Below are positions 17,584-26,586 of a DNA stretch of 64,000 bases, in pieces. Within the stretch, counting starts at the first letter, position 1, and the number at the start of each line of letters is the position of its first letter. Source of the DNA: Curtobacterium sp. VKM Ac-1395 (GTDB lineage: Bacteria; Actinomycetota; Actinomycetes; Actinomycetales; Microbacteriaceae). The stretch spans positions 532,004 through 596,003 of the forward strand of contig NZ_JADKRX010000002.1 of the NCBI RefSeq assembly GCF_015350975.1. The letters are read 5' to 3'. A program made the translations under genes and the position numbers. Under the pieces are notes generated by a model. The model saw nothing but the letters and a program-made list of their open reading frames with translations, ran no database searches and was not told where the DNA came from.

Positions 17584-17901
17584 GTGACCTACGTGATCGC
17601 CCAGCCCTGTGTCGACGTCAAGGACCGTGCGTGCATCGACGAATGCCCCGTCGACTGCATCTACGAAGGCGACCGGTCGCTCTACATCCACCCCGACGAA
17701 TGCGTCGACTGCGGTGCGTGTGAGCCCGTCTGCCCGGTCGAGGCCATCTACTACGAGGACGACCTCCCCGACCAGTGGGCCGACTACTACAAGGCCAACG
17801 TCGAGTTCTTCGAGGAGATCGGTTCGCCCGGTGGCGCCGCCAAGGTCGGCGTGATCCACCAGGACCACGCGGTCATCATGGCCGAGCCCGCTCGCGGCTG
17901 A
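17584..17901 (+). CDS. fdxA: Seven-iron ferredoxin
   Basis: Ferredoxin of 105 residues carrying one 3Fe-4S and one 4Fe-4S cluster. The cysteine pattern matches the Azotobacter seven-iron type shifted by one residue: Cys9, Cys17 and Cys50 for the 3Fe cluster; Cys21, Cys40, Cys43 and Cys46 for the 4Fe cluster; Cys25 is the extra one. The long C-terminal tail (DLPDQWADYYKANVEFFEEI) is typical. GTG start with GAAGGG upstream. The 14-nt gap to dapC and the same pairing in other actinobacteria indicate a two-gene operon. Confidence 0.96.
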   Translation: MTYVIAQPCVDVKDRACIDECPVDCIYEGDRSLYIHPDECVDCGACEPVCPVEAIYYEDDLPDQWADYYKANVEFFEEIGSPGGAAKVGVIHQDHAVIMAEPARG

Positions 17902-17914
17902 TCCGACACCCCTC

Positions 17915-19033
17915 GTGGCGCTCGACCTCCCCGACTTCCCCTGGGACCAACTCGTCCCGTTCAAGCAGCGCGCCGCCGAGCACGAGGGCGGCATCGTCGA
18001 CCTGAGTGTCGGCTCCCCGGTGGACCCGACGCCCGCGCTCGTCCGCACGGCGCTGGCCGACGCCACCGACGCCCACGCCTACCCGCAGGTCGCTGGCACC
18101 CCGGCGCTCCGTCAGGCCATCGCCGACTGGTACGGGCGTCGGCACGGCGTGCAGCTGACCGAGGACCAGACCCTGCCGACGATCGGCTCGAAGGAGTTCA
18201 TCGCCGGGCTGGCGCTCTGGCTCGGCATCGGTCGCGGTGACACCGTCGTGTTCCCCGCCGCCGCGTACCCGACGTACGAGCTCGGGGCGGCGCTCGTCGG
18301 TGCCACGGCCCTGGCGTCGGACGACCCGGCCGCCTGGCCCGTCGGCACGAAGCTCGTCTGGCTCAACTCACCCGGCAACCCCGACGGCCGCGTGCTCACC
18401 ATCGAGGAGCTCCGCGTCGCCGTCGCCCGCGCCCGTGAACTCGGCGCCGTCATCGTCGGCGACGAGTGCTACGCCGAGCTCGGCTGGGAACCGCCGTACG
18501 ACACCACCCCGACGCCGACGATCCTCGACCCGCGCGTGGTGGGGGACTCGGTCGAGGGCGTGCTCAGCGTGTACTCGCTCTCCAAGCAGTCGAACCTGGC
18601 CGGGTACCGCGCCGCGTTCGTCGCCGGGGACGCCGCCGTCCTGGCCGAGGTCCTCGCCGTGCGCAAGCACACCGGCATGATGCCGCCGCTGCCGGTGCAG
18701 CAGGCCATGGTCGTCGCGCTGCAGGACACCGCCCACGTGCAGCAGCAGAAGGCGAAGTACCGTGCCCGTCGCGGCATGCTCCGTCGGGCGCTCGAGGGCG
18801 CCGGCTTCCGGGTCGACCACAGCGAGGCCGGGCTCTACCTCTGGGCGACGCGCGGCGAACCGGCGCTCGACACCGTGGCGTGGCTGGCCGACCGGGGGAT
18901 CCTCGTGGCTCCGGGCACGTTCTACGGCGTGGCCGGGGGCGAGCACGTGCGCGTGGCCCTGACGGCGACCGACGAACGCATCGCCGCGGCTGCTCAACGT
19001 CTCACCAGCGGACACCGGCTCGGCGCCGACTGA
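17915..19033 (+). CDS. dapC: Succinyldiaminopimelate aminotransferase DapC
   Basis: PLP-dependent class I/II aminotransferase of 372 residues. The PLP lysine is in the motif SLSKQSNLAGYR; substrate and cofactor motifs NSPGNPDGR and GDECYAELGWE are present. It converts N-succinyl-2-amino-6-oxopimelate to N-succinyl-LL-2,6-diaminopimelate in the succinylase branch of lysine and peptidoglycan synthesis. The link to DapC rests on its place after fdxA, as in corynebacteria and mycobacteria. dapD and dapE, the flanking steps of the pathway, lie 2.5-4.5 kb downstream. Another aminotransferase at 57482 is a weaker candidate for the same role. Confidence 0.85.
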   Translation: MALDLPDFPWDQLVPFKQRAAEHEGGIVDLSVGSPVDPTPALVRTALADATDAHAYPQVAGTPALRQAIADWYGRRHGVQLTEDQTLPTIGSKEFIAGLALWLGIGRGDTVVFPAAAYPTYELGAALVGATALASDDPAAWPVGTKLVWLNSPGNPDGRVLTIEELRVAVARARELGAVIVGDECYAELGWEPPYDTTPTPTILDPRVVGDSVEGVLSVYSLSKQSNLAGYRAAFVAGDAAVLAEVLAVRKHTGMMPPLPVQQAMVVALQDTAHVQQQKAKYRARRGMLRRALEGAGFRVDHSEAGLYLWATRGEPALDTVAWLADRGILVAPGTFYGVAGGEHVRVALTATDERIAAAAQRLTSGHRLGAD

Positions 19034-19124
19034 CGTCCGAACTGTTCACCCGGCGTCTTCCGCAATCGTGGGGTCCCACCGGATCGTGAGGTCCCAGGTG
19101 TGCACGATCGACAGACGGCGCGAT

Positions 19125-19130
19125 TAGGCT
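19125..19130 (+). promoter_or_regulatory. -10 box, leaderless start of citrate synthase
   Basis: TAGGCT ends six nt before the GTG at 19137. No ribosome-binding sequence is present between them. Confidence 0.6.
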
Positions 19131-19136
19131 GTCAGC

Positions 19137-20495
19137 GTGACTGACACTGCCAATGACGCTCAGAAGACGGCCACACCGCCGACGACGCCCGTCCCCGTGA
19201 GTCCCGCCGAGGACCAGCACGGCGAGACCGCCACGTTGACGTACCCGGGCGGCAGTGCGGAGTTCCCGATCCTGCCGAGCGTCGACGGTGCCTCCACCGT
19301 GGACATCTCCACCTTCAAGAAGCAGACGGGGATGAACACCCTCGACTACGGCTTCGTGAACACCGGCTCGACGAAGAGCGCGATCACGTACATCGACGGC
19401 GACCAGGGCATCCTGCGCTACCGCGGGTACCCCATCGACCAGGTCGCGTCGAACTGCACCTTCCTCGAGGTCGCCTGGCTCCTCATCTACGGCGAACTGC
19501 CGTCGGAGACCGAGCTCGCCGACTTCGACGCCCGCATCCGCCGCCACACCCTGCTGCACGAGGACCTCCGTCGCCTGTTCGACGCCCTCCCGCACTCGGC
19601 GCACCCGATGTCCGTCCTGTCCAGCGCCGTCAGTGCCCTGTCGACGTACTACGAGGACGACATGGACGTCGACGACCCCGAGAAGGTCGAGCTCCAGACC
19701 GTCCGGCTGCTCGCGAAGCTCCCGGTGATCGCGGCGTACGCGCACAAGAAGGCCATCGGGCAGGCGTTCCTCTACCCCGACAACTCGCTGTCGTTCGTGG
19801 ACAACTTCCTGCGGCTCAACTTCGGCACCATGGCCGAGCCGTACCAGCCGAACCCGGTGCTCTCGAAGGCCCTGGACCGCCTGCTGATCCTGCACGAGGA
19901 CCACGAGCAGAACGCCTCCACCGCCACGGTCCGCCTGGTCGGGTCGACGAAGGCGAACATGTTCGCATCGATCTCCGCCGGCATCAACGCCCTGTACGGC
20001 CCCCTCCACGGTGGCGCGAACGAGGCCGTCCTCGAGATGCTCCAGCAGATCAAGGACTCCGGCGAGCCCGTGCAGCGCTTCGTCGAGCGGGTGAAGAACA
20101 AGGAGCGCGGCGTGAAGCTCATGGGCTTCGGGCACCGCGTCTACAAGAACTACGACCCCCGTGCGAAGCTCGTGAAGGAGTCCGCCGACGAGGTCCTCGA
20201 GTCCCTCGGCGTGCAGGACGACCTGCTCGACATCGCGAAGGAGCTGGAGCAGATCGCCCTGAGCGACCAGTACTTCATCGACCGCAAGCTCTACCCGAAC
20301 GTCGACTTCTACACGGGCATCATCTACAAGGCGATGGGCTTCCCGCCGCGCATGTTCACGGTGCTGTTCGCCATCGGCCGCCTGCCCGGCTGGATCGCCC
20401 AGTGGCGCGAGCTGAACAACGACCCGCTGAACAAGATCGGTCGCCCCCAGCAGCTCTACGTCGGTTCGCCGGAGCGCGACCTCCCGCAGCGCTGA
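19137..20495 (+). CDS. gltA: Citrate synthase
   Basis: Enzyme of 452 residues that joins oxaloacetate and acetyl-CoA in the TCA cycle. The catalytic elements are intact: PLHGGANEAVLEML (first active-site His), GFGHRVYKNYDPRA (second His and the substrate Arg) and the catalytic Asp in YPNVDFYTG. The first 40 residues are a low-complexity Thr/Pro extension before the type II (hexameric-like) N-terminal domain (TATLTYPGGSAEFPIL). The start lacks any SD and sits directly at the predicted transcription start. Confidence 0.96.
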   Translation: MTDTANDAQKTATPPTTPVPVSPAEDQHGETATLTYPGGSAEFPILPSVDGASTVDISTFKKQTGMNTLDYGFVNTGSTKSAITYIDGDQGILRYRGYPIDQVASNCTFLEVAWLLIYGELPSETELADFDARIRRHTLLHEDLRRLFDALPHSAHPMSVLSSAVSALSTYYEDDMDVDDPEKVELQTVRLLAKLPVIAAYAHKKAIGQAFLYPDNSLSFVDNFLRLNFGTMAEPYQPNPVLSKALDRLLILHEDHEQNASTATVRLVGSTKANMFASISAGINALYGPLHGGANEAVLEMLQQIKDSGEPVQRFVERVKNKERGVKLMGFGHRVYKNYDPRAKLVKESADEVLESLGVQDDLLDIAKELEQIALSDQYFIDRKLYPNVDFYTGIIYKAMGFPPRMFTVLFAIGRLPGWIAQWRELNNDPLNKIGRPQQLYVGSPERDLPQR

Positions 20496-20508
20496 CGCAG
20501 CCCCACCC

Positions 20509-20549
20509 GGACGGCCCGGCCCACGACTCGCTCGTGGCCCGGGCCGTCC
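20509..20549 (+). terminator. Terminator of gltA
   Basis: Eighteen-nt arms (GGACGGCCCGGC...) with one mismatch and a 5-nt loop lie 13 nt after the stop. Confidence 0.8.
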
Positions 20550-20596
20550 GTCGTCGTGCGCCCGACTTCCTCACACGTCCGCGCGCTCACGAAGTC

Positions 20597-21393
20597 GAAC
20601 GGGCGAAATGCCGTGGTCGTCCCGCGTCCGCACCCGGCCGTTCCGCCCGCTCGGCCGCACAAGCTCACTCGCGCACCGGGCGCTCCGTTGCCTCCGTGCC
20701 GAGCGGGCGAAAGGCCGGGGTCGCGCGGCCCGCACACCCCACGAATCCGCCCGCTCGCTCGTGCCCGCTCGCGCCAGGACCAGCCGCGCCGTTCCGGCGG
20801 GCTCGCACCGAGCCTCCCGTCCGCAACGGGCCCGGGCTCGCCCCGGTCCGGCCCGGGCCGCCCCGCCCCGTTCCGACGCTCCGCACGGCGAGCGGGCGAA
20901 ATGCCCGGCCGTCCTCTCCTCGTCACCCATCCATTCCGCCCGCTCGGCCGGGAGCACGGTGGCTGGCCCCGGGCGTCAGCGCCCGCCCGCCCCTTGAACG
21001 GGCGAAGTCGCGGGGTGGGCGCGCGACGCACCACGGTGTTCCGCCCGTTCGTCGACGGTGGCGGCGACCGGGCGGCGCCGTGCGGCCCCGAGGATCGCCA
21101 CAGGAGCTCGTACGGTCACCCGCGGTGGTCGAGCGGGTGGAAGGCTCCGGTGCTCGGTCTCGCGCACGCGGGCATTCCGCCCGCTCGTCCGTGCGGACGC
21201 TGGCCGGAGCCGGGCGCGTTGTCGACTCGGTGACGAGCGGGCGGGAACGTCGGGTCGCGTGAGCAGCGCACCGCGGCATTCCGCCCGCTCGTCCACACGC
21301 GCGCTGGCCGGAGCCGGCGCGTTGTCGACCCGGTGACGAGCGGGCGGGAACGGCGGGTCGCGTCAGCAGCGGACCGCGGCATTCCGCCCGCTC
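20597..21393. repeat. Array A: seven copies of a 56-bp inverted-repeat element
   Basis: The gene-free stretch 20550-21430 is filled with copies of one element at 20597-20652, 20701-20756, 20890-20945, 20996-21050, 21131-21186, 21235-21290 and 21338-21393. Each begins GA[A/G]CGGGCG[A/G]AA and ends TTCCGCCCGCTC or close to it, so the ends are inverted repeats of about 9-12 bp. Six copies are exactly 56 bp and one is 55 bp. The inner 32 bp vary between copies, except that the last two copies are nearly alike. Start-to-start spacing is often 103-106 bp. No ORF here has a start, composition or homology that I would accept as a gene. Confidence 0.85.
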
Positions 21394-21436
21394 GTCCGCA
21401 GCGCGCTGGGACCGGGTGGATGGCAGGCGGAACGGA

Positions 21437-21481
21437 CTGGAGGCCCGGTGCCGGTCTCGTGGACCGGCACCGGGCCTCCAG
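21437..21481 (-). terminator. Terminator of dapD
   Basis: A perfect 20-bp stem (CTGGAGGCCCGGTGCCGGTC) with a 5-nt loop lies 21 nt after the minus-strand dapD stop. The arms share the GGAGGCCCGGTGCC core with the palindrome at 28429. Confidence 0.8.
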
Positions 21482-21502
21482 GGGGGTGCTCTGGGGTTCC
21501 CG

Positions 21503-22471
21503 CTACGCGTGGAGCGCGGTGTTGAGCTGGATGCCCTCGCCCTGGCGCTGCAGGGCCTCGACCGCGCCGGTCAGGCTGTTGCGGCGGAACAGGACGTTCG
21601 GGGCGCCGGAGAGCTCGACGGCCTTGACCGTGCGTGGGGTGCCGTCCGGGTTCGGGGCCGCACCGACGAGGACGACCTTCGTGCCGGCGGTGACGTAGAG
21701 GCCGGACTCCACCACGGAGTCGTCACCGAGGGAGATGCCGAGCCCGGCGTTGGCGCCGAGGAGCGCGCGCTCGCCGAGGGAGACGCGGTGGGTGCCGCCG
21801 CCGGAGAGCGTGCCCATGATCGACGCGCCGCCGCCGATGTCGGTGCCGGCGCCGACGACGACGCCCTGCGAGATGCGGCCCTCGACCATCGCGTCGCCGA
21901 GGGTGCCGGCGTTGAAGTTGACGAAGCCCTCGTGCATGACGGTGGTGCCGGGTGCCAGGTGGGCGCCGAGCCGGACGCGGTTGGCGTCACCGATGCGGAC
22001 CCGGTCGGGCACGACGTAGTCGATGAGCCGCGGGAACTTGTCGATCGCGTGGACGGCGATGCCGGCGCGCTGCAGCGACGGCCGGAGCCGGGCAAGGTCG
22101 TCGGGGTGCACGGGGCCCGCGTTGGTCCACGCGACGATCGGCAGGTGCGCGAAGACCCCGTCGAGGTTGACCTCGTTCGGGCGCACGTGCAGGTGGCTCA
22201 GCAGGTGCAGGCGGAGGTACGCGTCCGGGGTGCTCGTCGGGGCGGCGTCGATGGTGACCTCGGTGGTGACGGCCTCGATCCGGACGCCGCGACGGGTGTC
22301 CTCACCGAGGTGCTCCTGCAGCCCGAGCGGGAACTCGGCGTCGGCGGGCAGCTCGCCGAGGTGGGTCTCGGGGTACCAGGTGTCGAGTTCCGTGCCGTCG
22401 GCGGTGACGGTCGCGAGGCCGTGGCCCCAGGCGTGGGTCGGTCGGGCGGGGGCAGCGGTCGTGTCTGTCAC
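21503..22471 (-). CDS. dapD: Tetrahydrodipicolinate N-succinyltransferase
   Basis: Acyltransferase of 322 residues, the actinobacterial DapD type. It transfers succinyl from succinyl-CoA to tetrahydrodipicolinate, the first committed step of the succinylase route to meso-diaminopimelate and lysine. The left-handed beta-helix is visible as hexapeptide turns ([20 protein letters not shown], then [18 protein letters not shown]). The start is GTG, fixed by a -10 box TACCCT six nt upstream. It is divergent from dapE with only 41 nt between the two start codons. Confidence 0.93.
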   Translation of the reverse strand: MTDTTAAPARPTHAWGHGLATVTADGTELDTWYPETHLGELPADAEFPLGLQEHLGEDTRRGVRIEAVTTEVTIDAAPTSTPDAYLRLHLLSHLHVRPNEVNLDGVFAHLPIVAWTNAGPVHPDDLARLRPSLQRAGIAVHAIDKFPRLIDYVVPDRVRIGDANRVRLGAHLAPGTTVMHEGFVNFNAGTLGDAMVEGRISQGVVVGAGTDIGGGASIMGTLSGGGTHRVSLGERALLGANAGLGISLGDDSVVESGLYVTAGTKVVLVGAAPNPDGTPRTVKAVELSGAPNVLFRRNSLTGAVEALQRQGEGIQLNTALHA

Positions 22472-22477
22472 CGCACC

Positions 22478-22483
22478 AGGGTA
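22478..22483 (-). promoter_or_regulatory. -10 box, leaderless start of dapD
   Basis: Minus-strand TACCCT is followed by GGTGCG and the GTG at 22471. It overlaps the place where the dapE -35 region must lie. Confidence 0.6.
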
Positions 22484-22499
22484 CCGAGGCGTCGGACGG

Positions 22500-22505
22500 T
22501 AGGCT
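22500..22505 (+). promoter_or_regulatory. -10 box, leaderless start of dapE
   Basis: TAGGCT is followed by seven nt and the ATG at 22513. Confidence 0.6.
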
Positions 22506-22512
22506 TCGGCGC

Positions 22513-23595
22513 ATGCCGGAGCAGCTCGACCTCACCGCCTCGTCCATCGACATCACCCGTGCCATCTGCGACATCGAGTCGGTGTCGGGCAACGAAGCCG
22601 CACTCGCCGACGCGATCGAGGCGGTGCTCGCGCCGCTGCCGCACCTCGAGGTCGTGCGCGACGGCGACGCGATCGTCGCGCGGACGCAGCTCGGGCGGGA
22701 GCGCCGGGTCGTGATCGCCGGGCACATCGACACCGTGCCGCTGAACAGCAACCTGCCGACGGAGTTCCGGACCGCCGAGGACGGCACCGAGATCCTCTGG
22801 GGCCGCGGCACCGTGGACATGAAGGCCGGCTGCGCGGTGCAGCTCAAGCTCGCGTACGACCTCACCGACCCCTCCGTCGACGTCACCTGGGTCTGGTACG
22901 ACCACGAGGAGGTGTCCGACGCGCTGAACGGCCTCGGCCGGCTCGCCCGCACCCGTCCGGAACTGCTCGCCGCCGACTTCGCGATCCTGGGGGAGCCGTC
23001 GGGCGCCCAGATCGAGGGCGGCTGCAACGGCAACCTCCGTGCCGAGATCCGCACGTACGGCAAGCGGTCGCACAGCGCTCGAAGCTGGATCGGCGACAAC
23101 GCGATCCACAAGACGGCGCCGATCCTGGCCACGCTGGCAGCCTACGAGCCCCGCACGGTCGAGGTCGACGGGCTCGAGTACCGGGAGGGCCTGAACGCCG
23201 TCGGGATCAGCGGCGGGATCGCCGGCAACATCATCCCCGACGAGGCGATGGTGCACGTCAACTACCGCTTCGCGCCCTCGCGTTCTGCCGAGGAGGCCGT
23301 CGCGCACATCCGCGAGCTGTTCGACGGCTACCAGGTGGACATCGTCGACCTGGCCGCCGGTGCCCGCCCCGGGCTCGACGCCCCGCTCGCGCAGGACTTC
23401 GTCGCCGCGGTCGGTGGCCCGGAGCCCCGCCCGAAGTACGGCTGGACCGACGTCGCCCGGTTCTCCGCGCTCGGCGTCCCGGCCGTGAACTACGGCCCCG
23501 GCGAACCCGTCTTCGCGCACCACGACGACGAGCAGGTCCCCGTCGCGCAGATCACCGCGGTCGAGGACGGTCTGCGCCGGTGGCTGACGGTCTGA
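22513..23595 (+). CDS. dapE: Succinyl-diaminopimelate desuccinylase
   Basis: Di-zinc M20 peptidase of 360 residues that releases succinate from N-succinyl-LL-diaminopimelate. Ligand motifs appear in order: [20 protein letters not shown], the EE pair in [22 protein letters not shown] and a late histidine in [10 protein letters not shown]. The dimer domain contains [16 protein letters not shown]. Together with dapC and dapD it covers three consecutive steps of the pathway within 6 kb. The stop overlaps the next gene by 16 nt. Confidence 0.94.
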   Translation: MPEQLDLTASSIDITRAICDIESVSGNEAALADAIEAVLAPLPHLEVVRDGDAIVARTQLGRERRVVIAGHIDTVPLNSNLPTEFRTAEDGTEILWGRGTVDMKAGCAVQLKLAYDLTDPSVDVTWVWYDHEEVSDALNGLGRLARTRPELLAADFAILGEPSGAQIEGGCNGNLRAEIRTYGKRSHSARSWIGDNAIHKTAPILATLAAYEPRTVEVDGLEYREGLNAVGISGGIAGNIIPDEAMVHVNYRFAPSRSAEEAVAHIRELFDGYQVDIVDLAAGARPGLDAPLAQDFVAAVGGPEPRPKYGWTDVARFSALGVPAVNYGPGEPVFAHHDDEQVPVAQITAVEDGLRRWLTV

Positions 23596-24917
23596 CGACG
23601 GCCGGGGCGGGGTCCCCGGACACGGGGTCGTCGCCGACTCTGCCAGAGGGCCGGGTTGCGGACGGGCGGCGGTCGTCGGATGGCCGGCGGTCGTCCGGGC
23701 GTCGCGGGTCCGCTGTGGCCGTGACCCGGTGGCGGGCGCGGTACCGCGTGGTGCCGTGGTGGGTCCGCATCACGGTCGTCTACGTCCTCGCGCGGTTCGT
23801 CACCGGCGCGATGATGGGCGTCTACGCCGGCATGCAGACGGCCAACTCGTTCACCGGCCAGCACCCGCACCCCCTGGCCTTCGCGTCCATCTGGGACGGT
23901 GCCTGGTACCGCGTGATCGCCACCGGCGGCTACCCTTCGACGCTCCCCGTCGACGCCGCCGGGCACGTGACCGAGAACGCGTGGGCGTTCATGCCCGCGT
24001 ACCCGTTCCTCGTCCGGGCGCTGATGACCGTCACCGGGGCGTCGTTCGAGCTCGTCGCGGTGTCGGTCTCGCTCGTGGCCGGATGGGGCGCCGCGCTGGT
24101 CTTCCGACGCCTGATGGGACGCTTCCTCGACCCCACCCGGGCGACCTTCGCCACGGTGCTGTTCTGCGTCGCACCGGTCTCGGCGATGTTCCAGGTCGCC
24201 TACGCCGAGTCGATGGGCCTGTTCCTGCTCCTCGTCGCGCTGCTGCTGCTGGTCGAGCGGCGCTTCTGGACGATGGTGCCCGTCGTGCTGCTGCTCGGGA
24301 TGACCCGCCCGACCGGGCTCGCCTTCGCGCTGCTCATGGGGGCGTTCGTCGTCGTCTGGGTCGTCCGCCCGACGTGGCTCCGGCACGACCACCGACCGAC
24401 CGTCCGTCAGCTCGTTCCGCCCGTGGTGGTGGCCGCGGTGTCCGGCGTCGTGGGGCTCGCGTGGCCGGCGATCGCCTGGGCCGTGACCGGGGTGCCGCGC
24501 GCGTACACCGACACCGAGCTCGCGTGGCGGTCCTCGTACATCGGGTGGAAGGACCTCGTGCCCTTCGCGCCGTGGGTGCAGGGCTTCGGGTGGTGGTTCC
24601 GGCAGCCGACCGGCAGCGTCCTGCTCGTGGTGGTGCTGGTCGGGTTCGTCGCCTTCGTGGTCATGCCGGCATCGCGGCGCCTCGGGCTGGAGCTGCGGCT
24701 GTGGGCGGTCGCCTACCTCGTGTACCTGCTCGCCGTGTTCTTCCCGCAGTCGAGCACCTGGCGGATCCTGCTGCCCATCGCACCGTTGCTCGGGATCGTG
24801 GCACTGCCGCGGTCACGGCTGTACCGCGTCGTCGTCGTCGCGCTGTTCCTGGTGCTGCAGTGGGTGTGGCTGGACTGGTGCTGGTGGGTCGACGGCTACG
24901 ACTGGACCCCGCCGTGA
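23580..24917 (+). CDS. GT-C membrane mannosyltransferase-like protein (PIG-V type)
   Basis: Integral membrane protein of up to 445 residues with roughly ten spans. The extracytoplasmic loop after span one carries FASIWDGAWYRVIATGGYP, with the acidic residue expected of GT-C enzymes, and later NAWAFMPAYPFLVRAL. This resembles PIG-V-like, polyprenol-dependent mannosyltransferases. Acceptor and donor are unknown; cell-wall glycolipid or protein mannosylation are options. The GTG at 23580 overlaps dapE, and the first 45 residues are hydrophilic and Gly/Arg/Ser-rich; a start further in (for example GTG at 23716) is possible. Confidence 0.75.
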   Translation: MADGLTTAGAGSPDTGSSPTLPEGRVADGRRSSDGRRSSGRRGSAVAVTRWRARYRVVPWWVRITVVYVLARFVTGAMMGVYAGMQTANSFTGQHPHPLAFASIWDGAWYRVIATGGYPSTLPVDAAGHVTENAWAFMPAYPFLVRALMTVTGASFELVAVSVSLVAGWGAALVFRRLMGRFLDPTRATFATVLFCVAPVSAMFQVAYAESMGLFLLLVALLLLVERRFWTMVPVVLLLGMTRPTGLAFALLMGAFVVVWVVRPTWLRHDHRPTVRQLVPPVVVAAVSGVVGLAWPAIAWAVTGVPRAYTDTELAWRSSYIGWKDLVPFAPWVQGFGWWFRQPTGSVLLVVVLVGFVAFVVMPASRRLGLELRLWAVAYLVYLLAVFFPQSSTWRILLPIAPLLGIVALPRSRLYRVVVVALFLVLQWVWLDWCWWVDGYDWTPP

Positions 24918-26167
24918 TCGGCGCCCGGCGCGGAGTCCGCCCGGTCTGACGCTGACTCCGTCGACGACGACGACGACGACGACGTTGACGACGACGGCGT
25001 CGTCGTCGGACCCACGGACGTCGGGGGCGCCAGCGCCGCGCTCGCCCCGTCCCCGGAACCGTCCCCGTCCTCCGGCCGCCACCGCGCCGCGGCGAGCACC
25101 ATCGCGTTGACCGTGGCGATGAACGGCACCGCGAAGAACGCCCCGACGACCCCGGCGAGCGTGGTGCCCGCGACGACCCCGAGCGCGACGCCGAGTGGGT
25201 GCACCTTGACCGCGCTGCCAGTGAGGAACGGGTGCAGCACGTGGCTCTCGATCTGCTGCACGACGAGCACGACCCCGAGCATGAACAGCGCGGTCACCCA
25301 GCCGTTGAACACGAGCGCGACGATGACGGCCACGGTCCCGGCGACGATCGCACCGACCACGGGGACGAACGCGCCGAGGAAGACGATCACGGCGATGGGC
25401 ACCGCGAGCGGGACCTGCAACGCGAGCGCGCCGATCGCCACGCCGAGGGCGTCCGTGACCGCGACGATGAGCTGCACGCGGATGAAGCTCGTGAGCGTGT
25501 GCCACCCGGCCTCGCCGGCGACACCGATCCGTGCGCGGGCCCGGCGGGGGAACAGTCGGACGACCCAGCCCCAGATACGACGCCCGTCGATGAGGACGAA
25601 CAGGGTCGTGAAGACCACGATGAACAGGCCCTCCAGCGCGTGCACCGCGCTGGACCCGGCGGCCTGGAACCCGGACAGGATCGACGAGGCGTGTGCCTGG
25701 AGGTAGTCGGTGCCCTTCGACACCCACGAGTTGACGTCGTGCACGGTGATGCCGAACGGCTGGCTGTCGAGCAGGGTCTGCAGCGACAGGACGCTCCGGT
25801 GCAGGCGGTGTTCGAGCGACGGCAGGTCGTAGCGGATCTGCGCGGTGACGACGAGTGCGAGGGTGCCGATCGCCAGGACCAGGACCACCAGGCTCGAGAG
25901 CACCGCGGTCCACTTCGGCCAGCGGTGCCGCTGCAGGAACGCGGAGATGGGGCCGAGCAGCGCGCAGAGCAGCAGCGCGATGAGGAACGGCACGACGATG
26001 TCCTGCAGCACCACGACGAGCGCGACGACCACGGCGAGTGCGGCGGCGACGATGAGGAGCCGCCACGAGAACGACGCCGCGATCCGCATGCCGACCGGGA
26101 CGGCGTCGGGCCCCTCGGCAAGGGCGTCCTGAGGGCTCGGACGAGGCGTGGAGCGGATGATCGGCAC
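24896..26167 (-). CDS. AI-2E family transporter (PerM-like permease)
   Basis: Membrane protein of 423 residues with about eight spans. The family pattern is clear: FLIALLLCALLGPISAFLQR early, then a long soluble middle (residues about 90-170). The conserved late part follows (GAFVPVVGAIVAGTVAVIVA and VVAGTTLAGVVGAFFAVPF). Proteins of this family have been linked to autoinducer-2 export or Na+/H+ antiport; neither can be assigned here. The C-terminus is a Ser/Thr-rich tail (SSSTSSSSSSSTES). The 3' end overlaps the convergent mannosyltransferase gene by 22 nt. GTG start with TAGCCT six nt upstream. Confidence 0.88.
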   Translation of the reverse strand: MPIIRSTPRPSPQDALAEGPDAVPVGMRIAASFSWRLLIVAAALAVVVALVVVLQDIVVPFLIALLLCALLGPISAFLQRHRWPKWTAVLSSLVVLVLAIGTLALVVTAQIRYDLPSLEHRLHRSVLSLQTLLDSQPFGITVHDVNSWVSKGTDYLQAHASSILSGFQAAGSSAVHALEGLFIVVFTTLFVLIDGRRIWGWVVRLFPRRARARIGVAGEAGWHTLTSFIRVQLIVAVTDALGVAIGALALQVPLAVPIAVIVFLGAFVPVVGAIVAGTVAVIVALVFNGWVTALFMLGVVLVVQQIESHVLHPFLTGSAVKVHPLGVALGVVAGTTLAGVVGAFFAVPFIATVNAMVLAAARWRPEDGDGSGDGASAALAPPTSVGPTTTPSSSTSSSSSSSTESASDRADSAPGADHGGVQS

Positions 26168-26173
26168 GCGCTC

Positions 26174-26179
26174 AGGCTA
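26174..26179 (-). promoter_or_regulatory. -10 box, leaderless start of the AI-2E transporter gene
   Basis: Minus-strand TAGCCT is followed by six nt and the GTG at 26167. Confidence 0.6.
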
Positions 26180-26230
26180 GGAAGTCGAACCGCGAGAACG
26201 ACCCGATCCAGGGCCCTCGACCTGGGCGGT

Positions 26231-26260
26231 TTCGCAGATGACCCCTCCGTACGGGATAAT
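26231..26260 (+). promoter_or_regulatory. Promoter of the DUF3117 gene
   Basis: -35 TTCGCA (26231-26236), an 18-bp spacer and -10 GATAAT (26255-26260), one of the most consensus-like promoters in the window. It predicts a 28-nt leader with an AAAGGGGA ribosome site. Confidence 0.65.
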
Positions 26261-26294
26261 GGGCGCGCATGTACTGCGCGAAAGGGGACATCTG

Positions 26295-26465
26295 ATGGCA
26301 GCCATGAAGCCGAGGACCGGTGACGGGCCGATGGAGGCTGTTAAGGAGGGTCGACTCATCATCGTGCGGGTTCCGCTCGAAGGAGGAGGCCGCCTGGTCG
26401 TCTCGGTCAACGACGCCGAGGCCAAGGAACTCCACGACGCACTCGCCGAGGTCGTCTCGGCCTAG
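26295..26465 (+). CDS. DUF3117 small conserved actinobacterial protein
   Basis: Protein of 56 residues (MAAMKPRTGDGPMEAVKEGR, then IIVRVPLEGGGRLVVSVND). The MKPRTGDGP opening and the RVPLEGGGRLVV core are the hallmarks of DUF3117, a nearly universal actinobacterial family of unknown function. The start at 26295 is set by AAAGGGGA seven nt upstream; a longer frame from 26238 would run through the promoter. A strong promoter and a private terminator suggest high expression. Confidence 0.93.
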   Translation: MAAMKPRTGDGPMEAVKEGRLIIVRVPLEGGGRLVVSVNDAEAKELHDALAEVVSA

Positions 26466-26530
26466 AGAAGTCGACGCTCCACAGCACCACGGTACGACAA
26501 GCACCAGAAGCACGAAGCACCACGGAAGAG

Positions 26531-26560
26531 GCCCGGGACATCATCGTCCCGGGCCTCTTG
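26531..26560 (+). terminator. Terminator of the DUF3117 gene
   Basis: A perfect 12-bp stem (GAGGCCCGGGAC) with a 6-nt loop is followed by TTGTCGT. Confidence 0.88.
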
Positions 26561-26574
26561 TCGTCCGTCGCCGC

Positions 26575-26580
26575 CATGAT
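26575..26580 (+). promoter_or_regulatory. Candidate -10 box, leaderless start of the AAA ATPase gene
   Basis: CATGAT is followed by six nt and the GTG at 26587. It matches only part of the TAnnnT pattern. Confidence 0.4.
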
Positions 26581-26586
26581 GGAGCC

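Noticed and set aside
20402-21298. Several open frames of 60-290 codons in array A
   Set aside because: They run over the inverted repeats in both directions and several frames, lack ribosome sites and read as Pro/Arg/Ala-rich text. High GC content alone keeps them open.
20597-21393. CRISPR-like array (constant ends with 32-bp variable cores)
   Set aside because: The constant parts alternate in orientation instead of repeating directly, the lengths between units vary, and no cas gene is in the window.
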